The notes under the pieces: model-generated | Told to the model about the DNA's origin: nothing | Databases searched by the model: none | Seen by the model: only the letters and a program-made list of their open reading frames with translations | Position numbers and translations under genes: made by a program | Part shown: in pieces, positions 22,278 through 32,797 of the stretch | Layout: every line of letters starts with the position of its first letter | Numbering within the stretch: position 1 is the stretch's first letter | From: Botryosphaeria dothidea | Taxonomy: Eukaryota > Ascomycota > Dothideomycetes > Botryosphaeriales > Botryosphaeriaceae | Direction of reading: 5' to 3' | NCBI GenBank assembly: GCA_011503125.2 | Contig: WWBZ02000010.1 | Span: forward strand, 930,001 to 994,000 | DNA length: 64,000 nt

Positions 22278-25200
22278 TAATATCGTCTATATAGAATAAG
22301 TAGATAATTTTGCTTATCTTAAAGAGCTTACGAATATATATAAGGAATAGTATAGAGGAGATCGGGCTTCCCTAAGGAATCCCAGTCTCTATTCTACTAA
22401 AATCCTTATTTTCTCCGTTAAAGGCGAGGCCTAGTACTCGTAGATTAAGAAAAGATCTAACCTATGCGAGTAGATTGACTAGTAGGCCTATTCTTACTAT
22501 TATAGCTAGTAGTTGTTCTTAGGCGACGTAGTTAAAGGCTCCTTTTATATCAAGGAATAAGGCCGAGGTTTTACGCTTTTTACGGCGATTCTTCTCGGCG
22601 ATATTTATTAGTAGTAGGGCGGCATTAATAGCAGATTTCTTTAGCCTTCCCCCGATTTAGGAGGGATCTAGAAGAGAGGTCGTTTCTACTAAAAAGCCTA
22701 GCCTTCTTGCTAGTATCCGTTTAAGAGTTTTTCCTAGGTAATTAAGAAGTAAAATTACCCTATAAGCCTTTAGGGCAGATTCGTCGGGTTTATTTAGCTT
22801 CTTTAGGATTATACCGGTAGCTCTTCTCTAGTATAACGGATAGTATCCGTATATAAAAAGTAGGCTATATACCTAATGGAAGGCGTTAGGGGCAGTTTTA
22901 AACGCTCGGGTAATTATCTCTTATATTATAGCGTCTAGGCCTAGAGTCGTGCCTTTTATTTAATTTAAATATACTTTTTCTAGTTCCGTATAGCTAAGGG
23001 CAGGTTATTCCTAGTCCTTAGAGGGGGAGTAGCTATCCTACTTAAACGGGGGGGCTAAGAGAGGTATAGAAAAGAGGCCCTCCCTTAGGGCAGAGCACTG
23101 CCCCTTAAAGCTAGTCTTAACTTAGCTATCTTTCCCCTTTATAGGGGGAATTTAATCGTAGGATCGCGGCTTCGTATAGGACATAGCTTTATATATATCT
23201 TAGGGGGAGTTTGACGAGAGAAATTAATTCTAGTATTAACGTTTAGCTTGCTTAATCGCGTTGACGAAGGTTTTCCGGGTTTCTAGGTATTCTTACTTAT
23301 CTCTCTCCGTAGGGGGGTAGGAGAGGAGGCGAGCCTTTCGTTTTAGCTCTTGCCGTTTAGTAGATAGCTTATCGTTCCACCACGGTTTCGATTTTAGTCC
23401 TAGTTTAAGGCGGGGGATAGTAAGATTCGTAGCGTAGAAGATAGCTTTAGTTAGCGTATCTCCTAAATTATCTAGCGCTAGTATCTTTAGTAGTTTAGCG
23501 GCTACTATCTCTTTCGAAAGAGAGAAGGGAGGTTCTAGGTTACGGGCTATTGCTAGCACGTTTAGAAGCTTTTCTTTAACTTTCTCTTAGAAAATTAAGG
23601 AGAACTTTTTCTAGTCTACTTTTATAGTATTAAATCGGGCCGTAGTAGTAGGAGAATCCGCTATTAGGGGCTCCTTATATTAGTCGGGCAAGGGGGTCCT
23701 ACTATAGGTGGTGTTCGTTAAAGTCCCCGAGAATTATAGAGGGTTCGAGAATACTTGAGTACTCTAGAACTCTTTCTAATATCTTAGGGGATCCTTCTTG
23801 CCTTTAAGTAGCCTAGTTATAGAGGTTTATTATCCGAAATAAAGGATAATTTAGTTGTTAAACTTCTAATACTATACTATCTTCGCTAGTAAAAAGGGCG
23901 GCCCTATTTACTTTAACCCCACGTATAAAGCGGGAGATATAAGCTAGAACACGGGGCCTTAAGCTAGGGGAGAAAACCGGGAGAGTTTAGACGAAAGAGG
24001 GGTAGTTAATAGACCGTACTTCTTGTAGATTAGAGGAGCTAGTAATAAACGGTTCTTAAATAAGAATAATGTCTATTTTAAGCTCTATTACTAGCTGTAA
24101 TAGCCCTTCGGTAGCTAGGCTTTTCCGGGCGACGTTGGCTTACAGTACTCTTATATATCCTATAGATATAGAGTCTAATTCCGCTTGGGATGGGTCGGGG
24201 ATTTTAATTCCCTATATTTTTCGGCTTTACAGGAGACTCCTAGTAGGGAGAGTCTCTTATTAGTTACTCTTTTAGCCTCCTCTTCGGTAGAGAAGGCTAT
24301 ATAGATTAAGCTAGCCTATTAGGCTTCCCTTCGGGATTTAGGGGTTAGCCAGTATAGCTCTCTAATTACGTTTAGGCCTTAGTTAAAAGCCTTAACCTCT
24401 TCCTTAATAAAGGAAGAGAATTCCTTATCCGTATAGTCCTAGAGAATAGTTATAGGGACGCCGTATATAGCTACCTTATACTAGGGCCTATTAATCTTAA
24501 GGTTATAGAAGGGGGTAACCTTTAAGATAATAGTAGAGTTCTTAGCTAGGAAGTCTACTATATAGGTTTCTATGCACGTAAGGACTACGTTTTTCTTCTC
24601 TAATATCGAGACGGTTAAGATAACTAGGTTATTCGATTTAAATTCGGCTTTAAAGGCTTCGTTTATTGCGTTGCGGAGGTAGAGTAGGTGTAGAGAGATC
24701 TCGTTCTAAGGCTTTAGGACGACCTATCTTTCCCTAATCGGGGCGGGCTTTAGAGCCGGTCTAGTCCTCTTCGTTGGGGGGACTATTTACTATTCTTCTT
24801 ACTTAACTACTTCCGCGTAGGAGGGGGTACGGGCTTAGGAGGCCGGAGTAGTTTAGGGAGCTTAACGAGATTAGGGGGGCCGGGGAGCCTAGGGGGACTA
24901 GGGGGCTTAAGAGACCTAAGGAGCTTAGCGGCCTTAGGGGGCTTTAGCTAGTTCTCTAGCCTAGTTAGCTAGTGCTCTTATCGTATTCTCTATTAAGCGG
25001 ATTTAGGTAGCTAGGATAGATTTTAACCGGTTAAGTGTGCCTTTTTCTATATATTCGCGGAAGATATTTATAAGGTCGAGGATTTCTAGGCTTTTTTCCT
25101 TACTATCCTCGAGATCCGCCGCTTTAATTAGGTAGTTAAGAGTAGCGTCGAGGGCCTCGCTAGAGGAACGGAATATCTTCGTAGGGGTGAACCGAGTACG

Positions 25201-25600
25201 TGCCTAGTACCTAAAGACCGGAGGAGGGGAGAGACTAGTTAGGTTAATTATCCGCTTCTAGCCTTAAGTTTTAGGGATAAGGGTCTAGGTAGGGGTCTCT
25301 TGGGCGTCTTCTATATAAATTTTAGTCTAGTTTAGTTAAGGGGTTCCGTATTCCGTAGGTAGGGCTAAGGGGCTCGTGATAGGAGAGCCTAGGATTACCC
25401 TATTAGGCGGCGGGCTGCCTAGGGGGTCTAGAGGTATATCGTTGGATAGGCTTAGGTATCGGATAATAGATGTTCCGTAGAGGAAATTTTCGCCTACAGG
25501 ATTTTAGGAGTAGAATTTATATAAGAAGAAGTAGGATTACGAGCGTTTGATTACTATAGATGTAATACACTTTCGTCTCCTATTATTTCTAGTCTTCCTC
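22278..25600 (-). mobile_element. LINE-B, 5' part (RT, endonuclease, ORF1)
   Basis: Continues the element broken at 17141. The minus strand shows GIP*GSPISSILFLIYI (about 22350-22400) directly before the interrupted YIDDI motif. Further upstream come RT fingers with LDKS/A-type motifs (22500-22900), a region around 23293-23559 (KPWWNDKLS, LKRKARLLSYP) typical of the endonuclease-RT linker, the endonuclease (about 23600-24250) and an ORF1 (about 24300-25300) that is rich in Lys/Glu. Many TAG/TAA codons. The 5' end is not sharply visible. Confidence 0.75.
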
Positions 25601-25829
25601 TACCTCTATATAAAATTTAGGCCGAGTCCGAGAGGTCGTGGTAGGTATAGTAGGGTGTAGATTACGCGCAGGTGTGGTTCCTTAGCCAGCACCTCTTTAT
25701 CCCTATACTACGCAGTAGCGCGTATAGCTACAAAGCTAGAATTCGAGACTCTAGCTAAGGGAATTAGGGGCTTTCGATAGATGTCGATCTTAGCGTGGTC
25801 CAAACCGAAAAGTGTGAATCCACCGTTGA
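25601..25829. other. Short spacer without recognisable gene
   Basis: Contains a less TpA-rich patch at about 25770-25830 between two LINE-B sequences in opposite orientation. Nothing assignable. Confidence 0.3.
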
Positions 25830-26610
25830 CAAAATCTCTCTAGAATAGGCACCTAGACATAAAGATATCCTTAGGAACGAGGCCGCGGATAAACTCGTAA
25901 AAGAAGCTACTAGACTACCTATATTAAGCTCTAAAAATAGCCTAGCCTTCTATAGAATACAGCTAAAGGAGGAGCTTTATAAGGAGTAGATAAAGAAGCT
26001 TAAAAATACCCTAGCCTCTACCTATAAGGAACTATACGGCTATTAAGTTAAACGGAAACTAAAACCCCCTCTAAAGGAGCGGGAATTAGCCTCCGCCTTT
26101 TACCAACTAAAGATAGAACACGGATACTTTAGATCCTACCTCTTTAGGTTTAAACACGCCGGAACCGATAGGTGCCCTTATACGAATATAGTAAAACAAA
26201 CACCTAGATATCTTTTACTAAAATACCTAAAATACTCCTACGAAAGAAGGAGTATTAAGGATATACTTAGAAGAAAATATCTAGACCTAAAGGAGCTTCT
26301 TACCTCGATAAAAGGAATATCTAGTACGCTAGATTTTCTAAAATAAATATAGATATCTACACGGAGGTAGTATCTAGAAACTAGCTCGGCGGAGCTCTAA
26401 ATAAACGTATACCTACCGTATTTCCTTTTACTTTCCTTATATACTTCCTCTTTACTTTCTTTAGCTATAAGCCTATTTAGGCGATAGACGCTATACCGTT
26501 TACTATACCTAAAAAGCCCACTTTTACCAAAAGAGGTATTACCCTTCTATAGCCACGAGTTCTAGAAACTCCGTCTTTAATAGTCTTAGGCTAAAAAAAG
26601 GACGTAAAAC

Positions 26611-26641
<31 letters not shown>

Positions 26642-26645
26642 ATAT
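25830..26645 (+). mobile_element. LINE-B-type 3' end fragment with (AAAT)n tail
   Basis: The plus strand encodes the C-terminal half of the same RNase H as LINE-B (APRHKDILRNEAADKLVKEA, where LINE-B has PGH and GNE). It continues into a Cys/His finger region (DRCPYTNIVKQTPRYLLLKY) and ends in a (AAAT)n tail at 26612-26645. Compared with 15769-17141 it has extra Gly to Arg and Trp to stop changes, all G to A. It is 5'-truncated, as LINEs often are. Confidence 0.8.
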
Positions 26646-28406
26646 TTCTTAGGATAATCCTTGGTAACTACGGGTTACTAGATAAGCTCGTGTTAGATAG
26701 AGATCGGTTATTTATATCCCGATTCTGGTAGACTCTTACCCGTTAGCTTAGATTAAAGCATAAGCTCTCTACTACGGTATATCTATAAATAGACGGATAG
26801 ATAGAACGAATAAACTAGACGCTCGAGTAATATCTACGCTGCTATCTTAACTACACGTAGGATAACTAGGTAGAACTACTACCTCTCGCCTAGTTCGCCT
26901 ATAATAGTTCGAAGGCGTCGGCTACTTAAGAGTTACCGTTCTACGCTAATTACGGATTCGAACCTACTGCCTATAAAGAGCTAATCCTAAGCGAATCTCT
27001 AGTCTAGAAAGAAATCCTTAAAGCAGACTAGCTAAAAGCGTTCCACGAATAACTACACCTCGACGTCGAGTACGTATCTATAATAATAGGACGATACTAC
27101 AACAGACGGTACTAGGAGGCACTAAAGCTAAAAAGAGGGAATAAAGTCTACCTTCTTAGCAAAAATTTCAGAAGAAAGTAAGGAGACCGACTAAGCAAGA
27201 AATTGGACTTTAAGAAAGTCGGCCCCTTTAAAATCGAAGAATAGATAGGAAAAGTCAACTTCCGCCTCAAATTACCAGAAACTATGCGGATACACCTAGT
27301 TTTCCACATCGCCCTCCTCGAACCGGCACCAAGAAACGCCACTTCTATTCGCCAAACCGAAGAAATAATACCGGAAAACCCCGACGCCGACGAAAATAGA
27401 GACTAGAACGTAGAATAAGTCCTTAATAGCGGCTACGTCGACGGTTAGTTTAGATATCTCCTAAAATAGGAAGGAGACTAGGATAATACCTAGGAACCTA
27501 CAGAGCTATACGACTATTAAGAACTTATTAATAAGTTCTATCGCCGAAACCTAGATCGACCTATGCCGCCGACGCGTTATTTAAGAAGGGCCCAAAATCA
27601 AAACCAGGAGACAGAGATTGCCGCGCCTGATTTACCAGCTCGGAGCTCTCGGGTGGCGCAGCGTTAGAACCAGCGCCAGAACCAGCGCCAGGAGAACCGA
27701 CAGACTGGGACAGACCTACAGCGTTATCAGCTAAGAACTCGCCACGTAAACGCTTTGGTGACCGCTCCTCTCCGGCATTTTCAGGGTTAGTAGGATCCCT
27801 AGCCTCACGAACAGTCTCTAAGCGATCTAACTCCTCTAGCTCCTCTATAGTCGAGGCCTTCTTCGCAATTATTAGGCTCCCGCGCTTCTTTAAAAGATCC
27901 TTCTACTTCCTCGCCCGGTCTAGACGCGCTATCGCAGCCTAAGCGGCCTTTAGAGCCTCTGCTTTATCCTGCTCGGCTTTATTAAGGGCTCGTCGCATAC
28001 GAAGAGCTGGAAAAGTTAGCAGAGAATAAAAAAACGAAGAAAGAGGCGTACAATCCGAATGATCTAAACCAGTGGCATCATAGGCCGACTTCCCCTTACG
28101 AGCGTACTCCCTACAACGCGAATGAGACTTATCTATACGATAAACAACAAACGACGGATCATCCTCCTCTTTACCAAAATTCAGTAATAGATAAGAAGAA
28201 CAAGGAAGGGGCATATCCTCGCCAAAGAGGTCAATCTCGTCACCTAAATCCACGCGTTCAGCACGTTGACCATCACGCTTGCGCTTGCGAGATTCGGATG
28301 TCATGGTAGGGGAACTTACAGAAGAAAGGTAAAAGAAAACAAGGAAGCCCAAGATATAGGCGTATGGACAAATCTTCGGGCCGAAGATCCTTAAGGAGGG
28401 GGGTAG
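26646..28406 (+). mobile_element. Gypsy-3 internal 3' part (integrase, chromodomain, 3' untranslated region)
   Basis: The plus strand carries the C-terminal half of a Gypsy integrase: STVIYLISRFW, LKHKLSTTVYL*IDG*IERI, YLRCYLNYT*DN*VELL, FAYNSSKASAT, then LDFKKVGPFKIEE and LVFHIALLEPAP. A chromodomain follows at about 27415-27530 (NSGYVDG*FRYLLK*EGD*DNT*EP), then the 3' region and a polypurine tract (AAGGAGGGGGGTAG) just before the LTR at 28407. All upstream pol and gag are missing; the left neighbour is the LINE-B tail. Confidence 0.85.
27561..28304 (-). pseudogene. Antisense reading frame in the Gypsy-3 3' region, 247 codons with two TAG
   Basis: Starting at ATG 28304, one phase runs to TAG at 27561-27563. 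Two TAG codons interrupt it, after KAEALKAA and after DRARK. The start is strongly basic (MTSESRKRKRDGQRA), then acidic (DLGDEIDLFGEDM), a possible folded part (SYLLLNFGKEEDDPSFVVYR), a charged helical segment (TIEELEELDRLETVREA), and a Gly/Ala/Ser tail. It lies opposite the region between the chromodomain and the 3' LTR and overlaps the chromodomain end. The interrupting TAGs fit CAG or TGG precursors, as in known RIP-hit frames here. Some LTR elements carry an extra antisense frame at this place; I do not recognise this protein. Confidence 0.5.
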
Positions 28407-29119
28407 TGTTACGAACCCCAGGCCACACGGACTTTAGTACCCCAAGGGCAGGAAGCCCGCACGGGAGAAAACACTGCAGGGACCAAGCTCCCGCACGACC
28501 AACAGAACCGCACCACAAGAGATCCCGCACGGGAAGACTAGCCCTAAGGGAATCGGCGCTTAAGAGATTAGTCACCAAGACCAAGGCCCGTACGGGAAGA
28601 AAGCCCACAAGGCACGAAGAGGCTAGTGAACCACCGCCGAGTCAGAGGGAAACGAGCTGTCGGTAACGTGGGGCGGTTAGGGAACGGTCAAGAGAAAGGT
28701 GGTTATCGCGTCCGTTCACAAGGTCAGAAAACGGGATCCGGAAAAGAGGGCTAAGCGCCCGCATCACGTGAGGACCCACCTTGGATCAGGACTGATCCAA
28801 GACCCACCTTTAGATCTCTACTGATCCAACACCCACTGGATCAGAAAAGATCCAAACACTATACCAGATTGTCATAGCTTTCCTACTTGTATATAACCAC
28901 ACTCATTAGATAGTACTTTAACCTTCGTGGTCAACTTAAAGTTCCAATACTACACTATTGGAGGTAACGAGCCTTTCGCACACCGTGCATCAACTCATCA
29001 CGTGATCACTGCCCATTGTTCCAATCCTTTACCCTTCTCTTGTCACTCAAGGTAAACCCCTCGGTTACCCGAACCTACTAGGCGACTCCGAAGCCTAGTG
29101 GAAGAGGCCCGCCGTTACA
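28407..29119 (+). repeat. Gypsy-3 LTR (713 bp)
   Basis: Begins TGTTACGAACCCC and ends GCCGTTACA, so it is TG...CA bounded with inverted TGTTACG/CGTTACA tips. It follows the polypurine tract of Gypsy-3. Inverted partial copies with the same sequence occur at 34549-34641 and 40362-40620. It contains GGATCAG/CTGATCC repeats near 28790-28850. Confidence 0.85.
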
Positions 29120-29500
29120 TTTGCCAGGAGTCCACGGCAATAGCCTTACTTATAAAGAAGCAGATTCTCGCTATTCCCTCCTGAGGGAAGACTGTATGGT
29201 AGGCTGGGTGTCTTATTGTTGTCTTTATCCTAGGGTTCCTCCATGGCTCCTGGATTGCGAGGATGTGGTGGGCTGTTGGGATAATATCCTGGAAGAATGG
29301 GATCATTACCCTCTCAGCGCTTTTGTTTACGTTGTACTGTATGGTTGAAAGGTGGCTTGTATCTATCATTAGTTTCCATCCATCTCTGTATCGGCCTGCG
29401 GTGTGGTAGGCACTTCTGCCTGTGTGTGGGGGTTCTTCTGACCCTCGGCCTCAGGTGTAATGAACGGACCTTGGGGGGCGGAGAGACGAGGTAACGAAGC
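29120..29500 (-). mobile_element. LINE fragment: start of ORF2 endonuclease, related to LINE-A
   Basis: The minus frame 29369-29115 reads LSTIQYNVNKSAERVMIPFF then QEPWRNPRIKTTIRHPAY and RICFFISKAIAVDSW, closely similar to the start of LINE-A ORF2 (18720-18950) but free of stops. It is cut by the Gypsy-3 LTR at 29119. The upstream minus sequence to about 29500 is the end of an ORF1-like frame. This family member is much less decayed than LINE-A copies 1 and 2. Confidence 0.75.
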
Positions 29501-29873
29501 CGGTAAAGGCAGTAGGGGTAAAGCAATGCCGAAGTATAAGGGTGTAGTTCGAGGGGACAAAGGGACGAGGGACGAGGGACGAGGGACGAGGGAGGCAAGC
29601 AAGGTCCAATTCAAGGCGTACCAAGTTGTACGCGAGGAATACTCATTGCTAGACTAAAGAACTAACTACAAAGCAGAGGGGCGAGCTTTATATACATAAA
29701 GAACGAACTAAAATACTAGCTTCCTGATTTGTAAGCAGGTAAGTCTAGATCTGGATTTTGAATCAACGGAGGTAACAAGAAGTAAGGGGTCTATATAAGT
29801 CACGTTTATGACATCAGGCGCGTATCAGTCTACTATATCGCGAGTAATTTAATACTAAAGACAAGTTAGAATG
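29501..29873. other. Spacer with a (GGGACGA)n minisatellite
   Basis: Contains about five GGGACGA-like units at 29559-29592. No gene seen in the rest. Confidence 0.6.
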
Positions 29874-30054
29874 TCAGGGCTCAACCTCAGGATGATCGCT
29901 GAAAGGTTTATTGCGCTATGTACGTTAAGCTAAGACTTAAGGAGAGAAGAAGAGGAAGTAGAAGAAGAGAACAACTTAAATACAAGGAAGGCTTGGCATC
30001 ACATGACCTGCCGATGATCCTCTAAGGCTTCTCCCGAGGCTCCAGACCCTAACA
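29874..30054 (-). repeat. Solo LTR of the Gypsy-1 family
   Basis: Starts TGTCAGGGCTC and ends CCCTAACA, matching the Gypsy-1 LTRs (9776-9959, 15585-15768) with scattered changes and small indels. No internal sequence on either side and no clear 5-bp target duplication. Confidence 0.85.
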
Positions 30055-30212
30055 CATGTCACTATTTGCGACAGTCTCTGCTTTCCTTGAATACTGATGA
30101 AATGAAATGGGCGAATCAATCATAACGAGTGAATAACTGAATTCTTGAGTGACTAGAGGCTATCTGCGACTAAATAGAAGTAGTTGACAAATCATTAGAC
30201 TAATGACAAATA

Positions 30213-30602
30213 ACATGTTCCACCGCTCATCCGGACACCCGATTTCTCACCAAAAATCACACAATTTGCAGCGCAATGTCTCAACGACCACTGCGTAATG
30301 AAATCCCGAAACTTAGACCCAGGCTCGCCGATATATTCCGCTTCTTTCTTTGTGAATGCATACAAATTTATCAACTAGATATAGAGATATGGCGTTCTCG
30401 ACTATAAGTTTTGCTCAAACCTTAGTATATCAATATTCACCTCACTAATCACCTAGAAAAGAAGAAAGAAGAAACAAAGTATATACAAGATCGAAATAAT
30501 TTACTCTTGGGTTTTATTATGCAGTGGTTGTTGCGATATTGCGCTGCAAATTGTGTGATTTTTGGTGAGAAATCGGGTGTCCGGATGAGCGGTGGAACAC
30601 GT
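30213..30602. mobile_element. MITE with 68-bp terminal inverted repeats and TA target duplication
   Basis: Left arm 30213-30280 and right arm 30535-30602 are inverted copies differing at about two positions. The tips read ACATGTTCCACCGCTCATCC and, inverted, ACGTGTTCCACCGCTCATCC. TA lies on both sides (30211-30212 and 30603-30604), the target of Tc1/mariner/pogo elements. The 254-bp centre has no coding capacity. It shows none of the RIP damage of its neighbours. Confidence 0.85.
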
Positions 30603-30604
30603 TA

Positions 30605-31752
30605 GGTCTTTAAAAAGTAGGACGAGGCAGTCGGGGCATTTGGCTTAAAGACACGCAGCGCGTCGCGATGCGCTAACGGTTGCGTGGCGACCCTCATCGT
30701 CTTCGTCCGCCGATTGACTTGGCATCTCGGGTAAGGTACTCTCTTTTATGTTCGATTAGTTGTATAGCAATATTATGAATGAATTCATAAGATAGCGGCG
30801 CGTGCGAATTATCTGATCTATATAGGCGGCCTTTTTAAAGTTACAGGTTATGCGCTTAACGTTGCTGTGACAACCCCCGCATGCCAGCGCACTAACTTAG
30901 TACGCGTCTATCATCCGGTATCCGCCATCTTTCACCCTCCTCGCTCTTACTACAGGTCAATATTCCTCTACGTAACTGTCTAATTACTTACTCGCTTGCG
31001 TCCTGTCCGGATCTTATATGTCTTAGATACAACGTAGGCGCGCTGAACCCTTCCTATCTATTTTCGCTGCTTATCTTAACGTTGCATCGCTATAGGGACC
31101 ATATTATGCTTGATTATACCCACGTAATCGACCTAGATGGCGACGCGATGTTAATAATCACACTAAATGGACTTGGCAGCTTTGAGGTTCGAAGGTTAAT
31201 CCTCTGGGCAGAAACGGGTTAAGTAAAAAGCGATTCGGACACGCAGAAAACACTAGATAAACCAAATGCTGAGCCACTAGAAAGCGCAAGTACACTATTT
31301 ACAGCAGAACTCCCGGCGAGTGAGGATGTATCGATAATAACGGAGATATCGACAGCGGAAGATGCACCGGCAGAAGAGGAGACATCGACGGTAGAAGATG
31401 CACCGGCAGGAGTGGATGTATTAACGTTGGAAGATGAAATGAGAAGAGAAGAATCAGTGGGAAATAGGCCTGATTCAAATCTGCCGTAGATATATACGGT
31501 CACGGATGGAACCTTAGCGTTAGTAGGACCCTTAAACTTTATAAACCAGCAACCCGCATGCAACCCCGAAGTCGAGTTCCGCATACGTGTGTCACTTAAA
31601 TACCTCTCGTTCGCATCTTCGTTCTTTCGTAGCATGTTTTGCCACCGGTTCCTCAAGACCTCCACACGTGATATTAATGGTCTCTTCTTAATCCTATATC
31701 TCGGATTGATAATCATTAAGGAAGCTCCCCAACGCCTATTTTTTCCGCTGTT
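30605..31752. other. No gene recognised; probable interior of a pogo-type element
   Basis: Contains subterminal GCGTCGCG-like motifs near 30660-30700. A 180-codon minus frame (31219-31758) is Ser/Ala/Val-rich in its second half because of an internal ~36-bp repeat at 31335-31400. The opposite strand is acidic there. No family match seen. Confidence 0.3.
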
Positions 31753-32064
31753 AAGCAAATGGCAAAGGGTTTGGAGGGAATGGCCTATACGGTGACCCTT
31801 TTAACCGAGGAGAACCGCACGCTTCGAAAAGTAAATGAGGCACTTAGCAAGCGCCGGAGGGCTAAGAAAATACCTATCCGTAAAGGAGGTGCATTAACTA
31901 CTGAAGATGTACGAGATATTTTAGCTTAAACGAATGCTAAGGAATAGGTAGCGCGCGATAGGCGCGAAAATTGGGATGGCGGCGGAGGGAGGCCAGCGAC
32001 TATACGGCGATACGGTACATGCGGCGAGCTCGGGCATAATGCGCGAACGTGCCAGGTCGATTAG
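31753..32064 (+). pseudogene. pogo/Fot-type transposase, C-terminal end with zinc knuckle
   Basis: The frame 31753-32064 gives KGLEGMAYTVTLLTEENRTL, KVNEALSKRRRAKKIPIRKG, GALTTEDVRDILA and a C-terminal RRYGTCGELGHNARTCQ. This order (helix, NxxLxKRRRxKK, GGxLT, then CxxCxxxGHNxRTC) is the usual end of fungal DDE_1 transposases of the pogo/Fot group. TAG or TAA codons interrupt at ILA* and KE*. The first knuckle Cys is Tyr. The DDE catalytic part is not recognisable upstream. GCGTCGC subterminal repeats follow at 32155-32190. Confidence 0.75.
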
Positions 32065-32797
32065 GTAGCTTCAGATGTCTGTAGTTCCGACTAATTTTAA
32101 TTAATTTCTGCGATATTGGCTGCGTAATTCTGGTTCAGAGTGGTAGCGCGTCGCGAAAGTGCGTCGCTTACTGATATGCGTCGCTCGCTGATAAACCACG
32201 TTAGGTCTTATCTTAAAAAAAAAGGGCTTATTCGGAGTTTGAGGAGAGTGATTACCTGAGGACTCTTAGTAACCGGCCTCAGTGCCGGCGAAGGGAATCC
32301 CTAGCACCAGCCCCCTCCTTCTCACGGTATGGAGCCCTCGAATTCGCACATGGTTACTCCTAGCGAGTGGGAAGACCGCTTCCTAGGAGGACGGTTCTTC
32401 CGAACGGCGGTATATTTGCCTTAGTGACGGTCCAGTAACTGGACAGGGCACTAATTTGCAAGGGGTCCACCCTATGCAGGCGTTAATTGGAGAAGTCACA
32501 CGACCTACAAGCTAACTTACTGTCCCGCCTCCCCAGCGGCGCAGCAGTGAACGACTGGACGATATTCTCCCGGCCCTCCAAGGCAAAGCATTCCGAGCGC
32601 GTAGAACTGGGCGAATTTTCGCCCGGTTACTAGCATAAATACCCCTACAGAGTAGTCCCTGATGAGCCTTTAAGGCAAAAATTGTCTGTCGTACTCTGTA
32701 CTAGGCTGGTCGGACTCTTGTTGCTTATTAGTTTTTCCTCATCGTGTTGTCCCAGATCTTATTAATCCTAACCCAGCTTATCTTTTAGTAATTTCTG
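32065..32797. other. Spacer / upstream region of the exonuclease gene
   Basis: Ends the pogo remnant (direct repeat ACGTTAGGTCTT at 32198-32209, also at 30599-30610). From about 32220 it has balanced composition and may hold the promoter and leader of the gene at 32798. A 31-codon open frame lies at 32331-32426; nothing supports it as a gene. Confidence 0.4.

Noticed and set aside
31219..31758. 180-codon minus-strand frame, Ser/Ala-rich
   Set aside because: Length is helped by an internal repeat; no family motif; lies within the presumed pogo element whose coding strand is plus.
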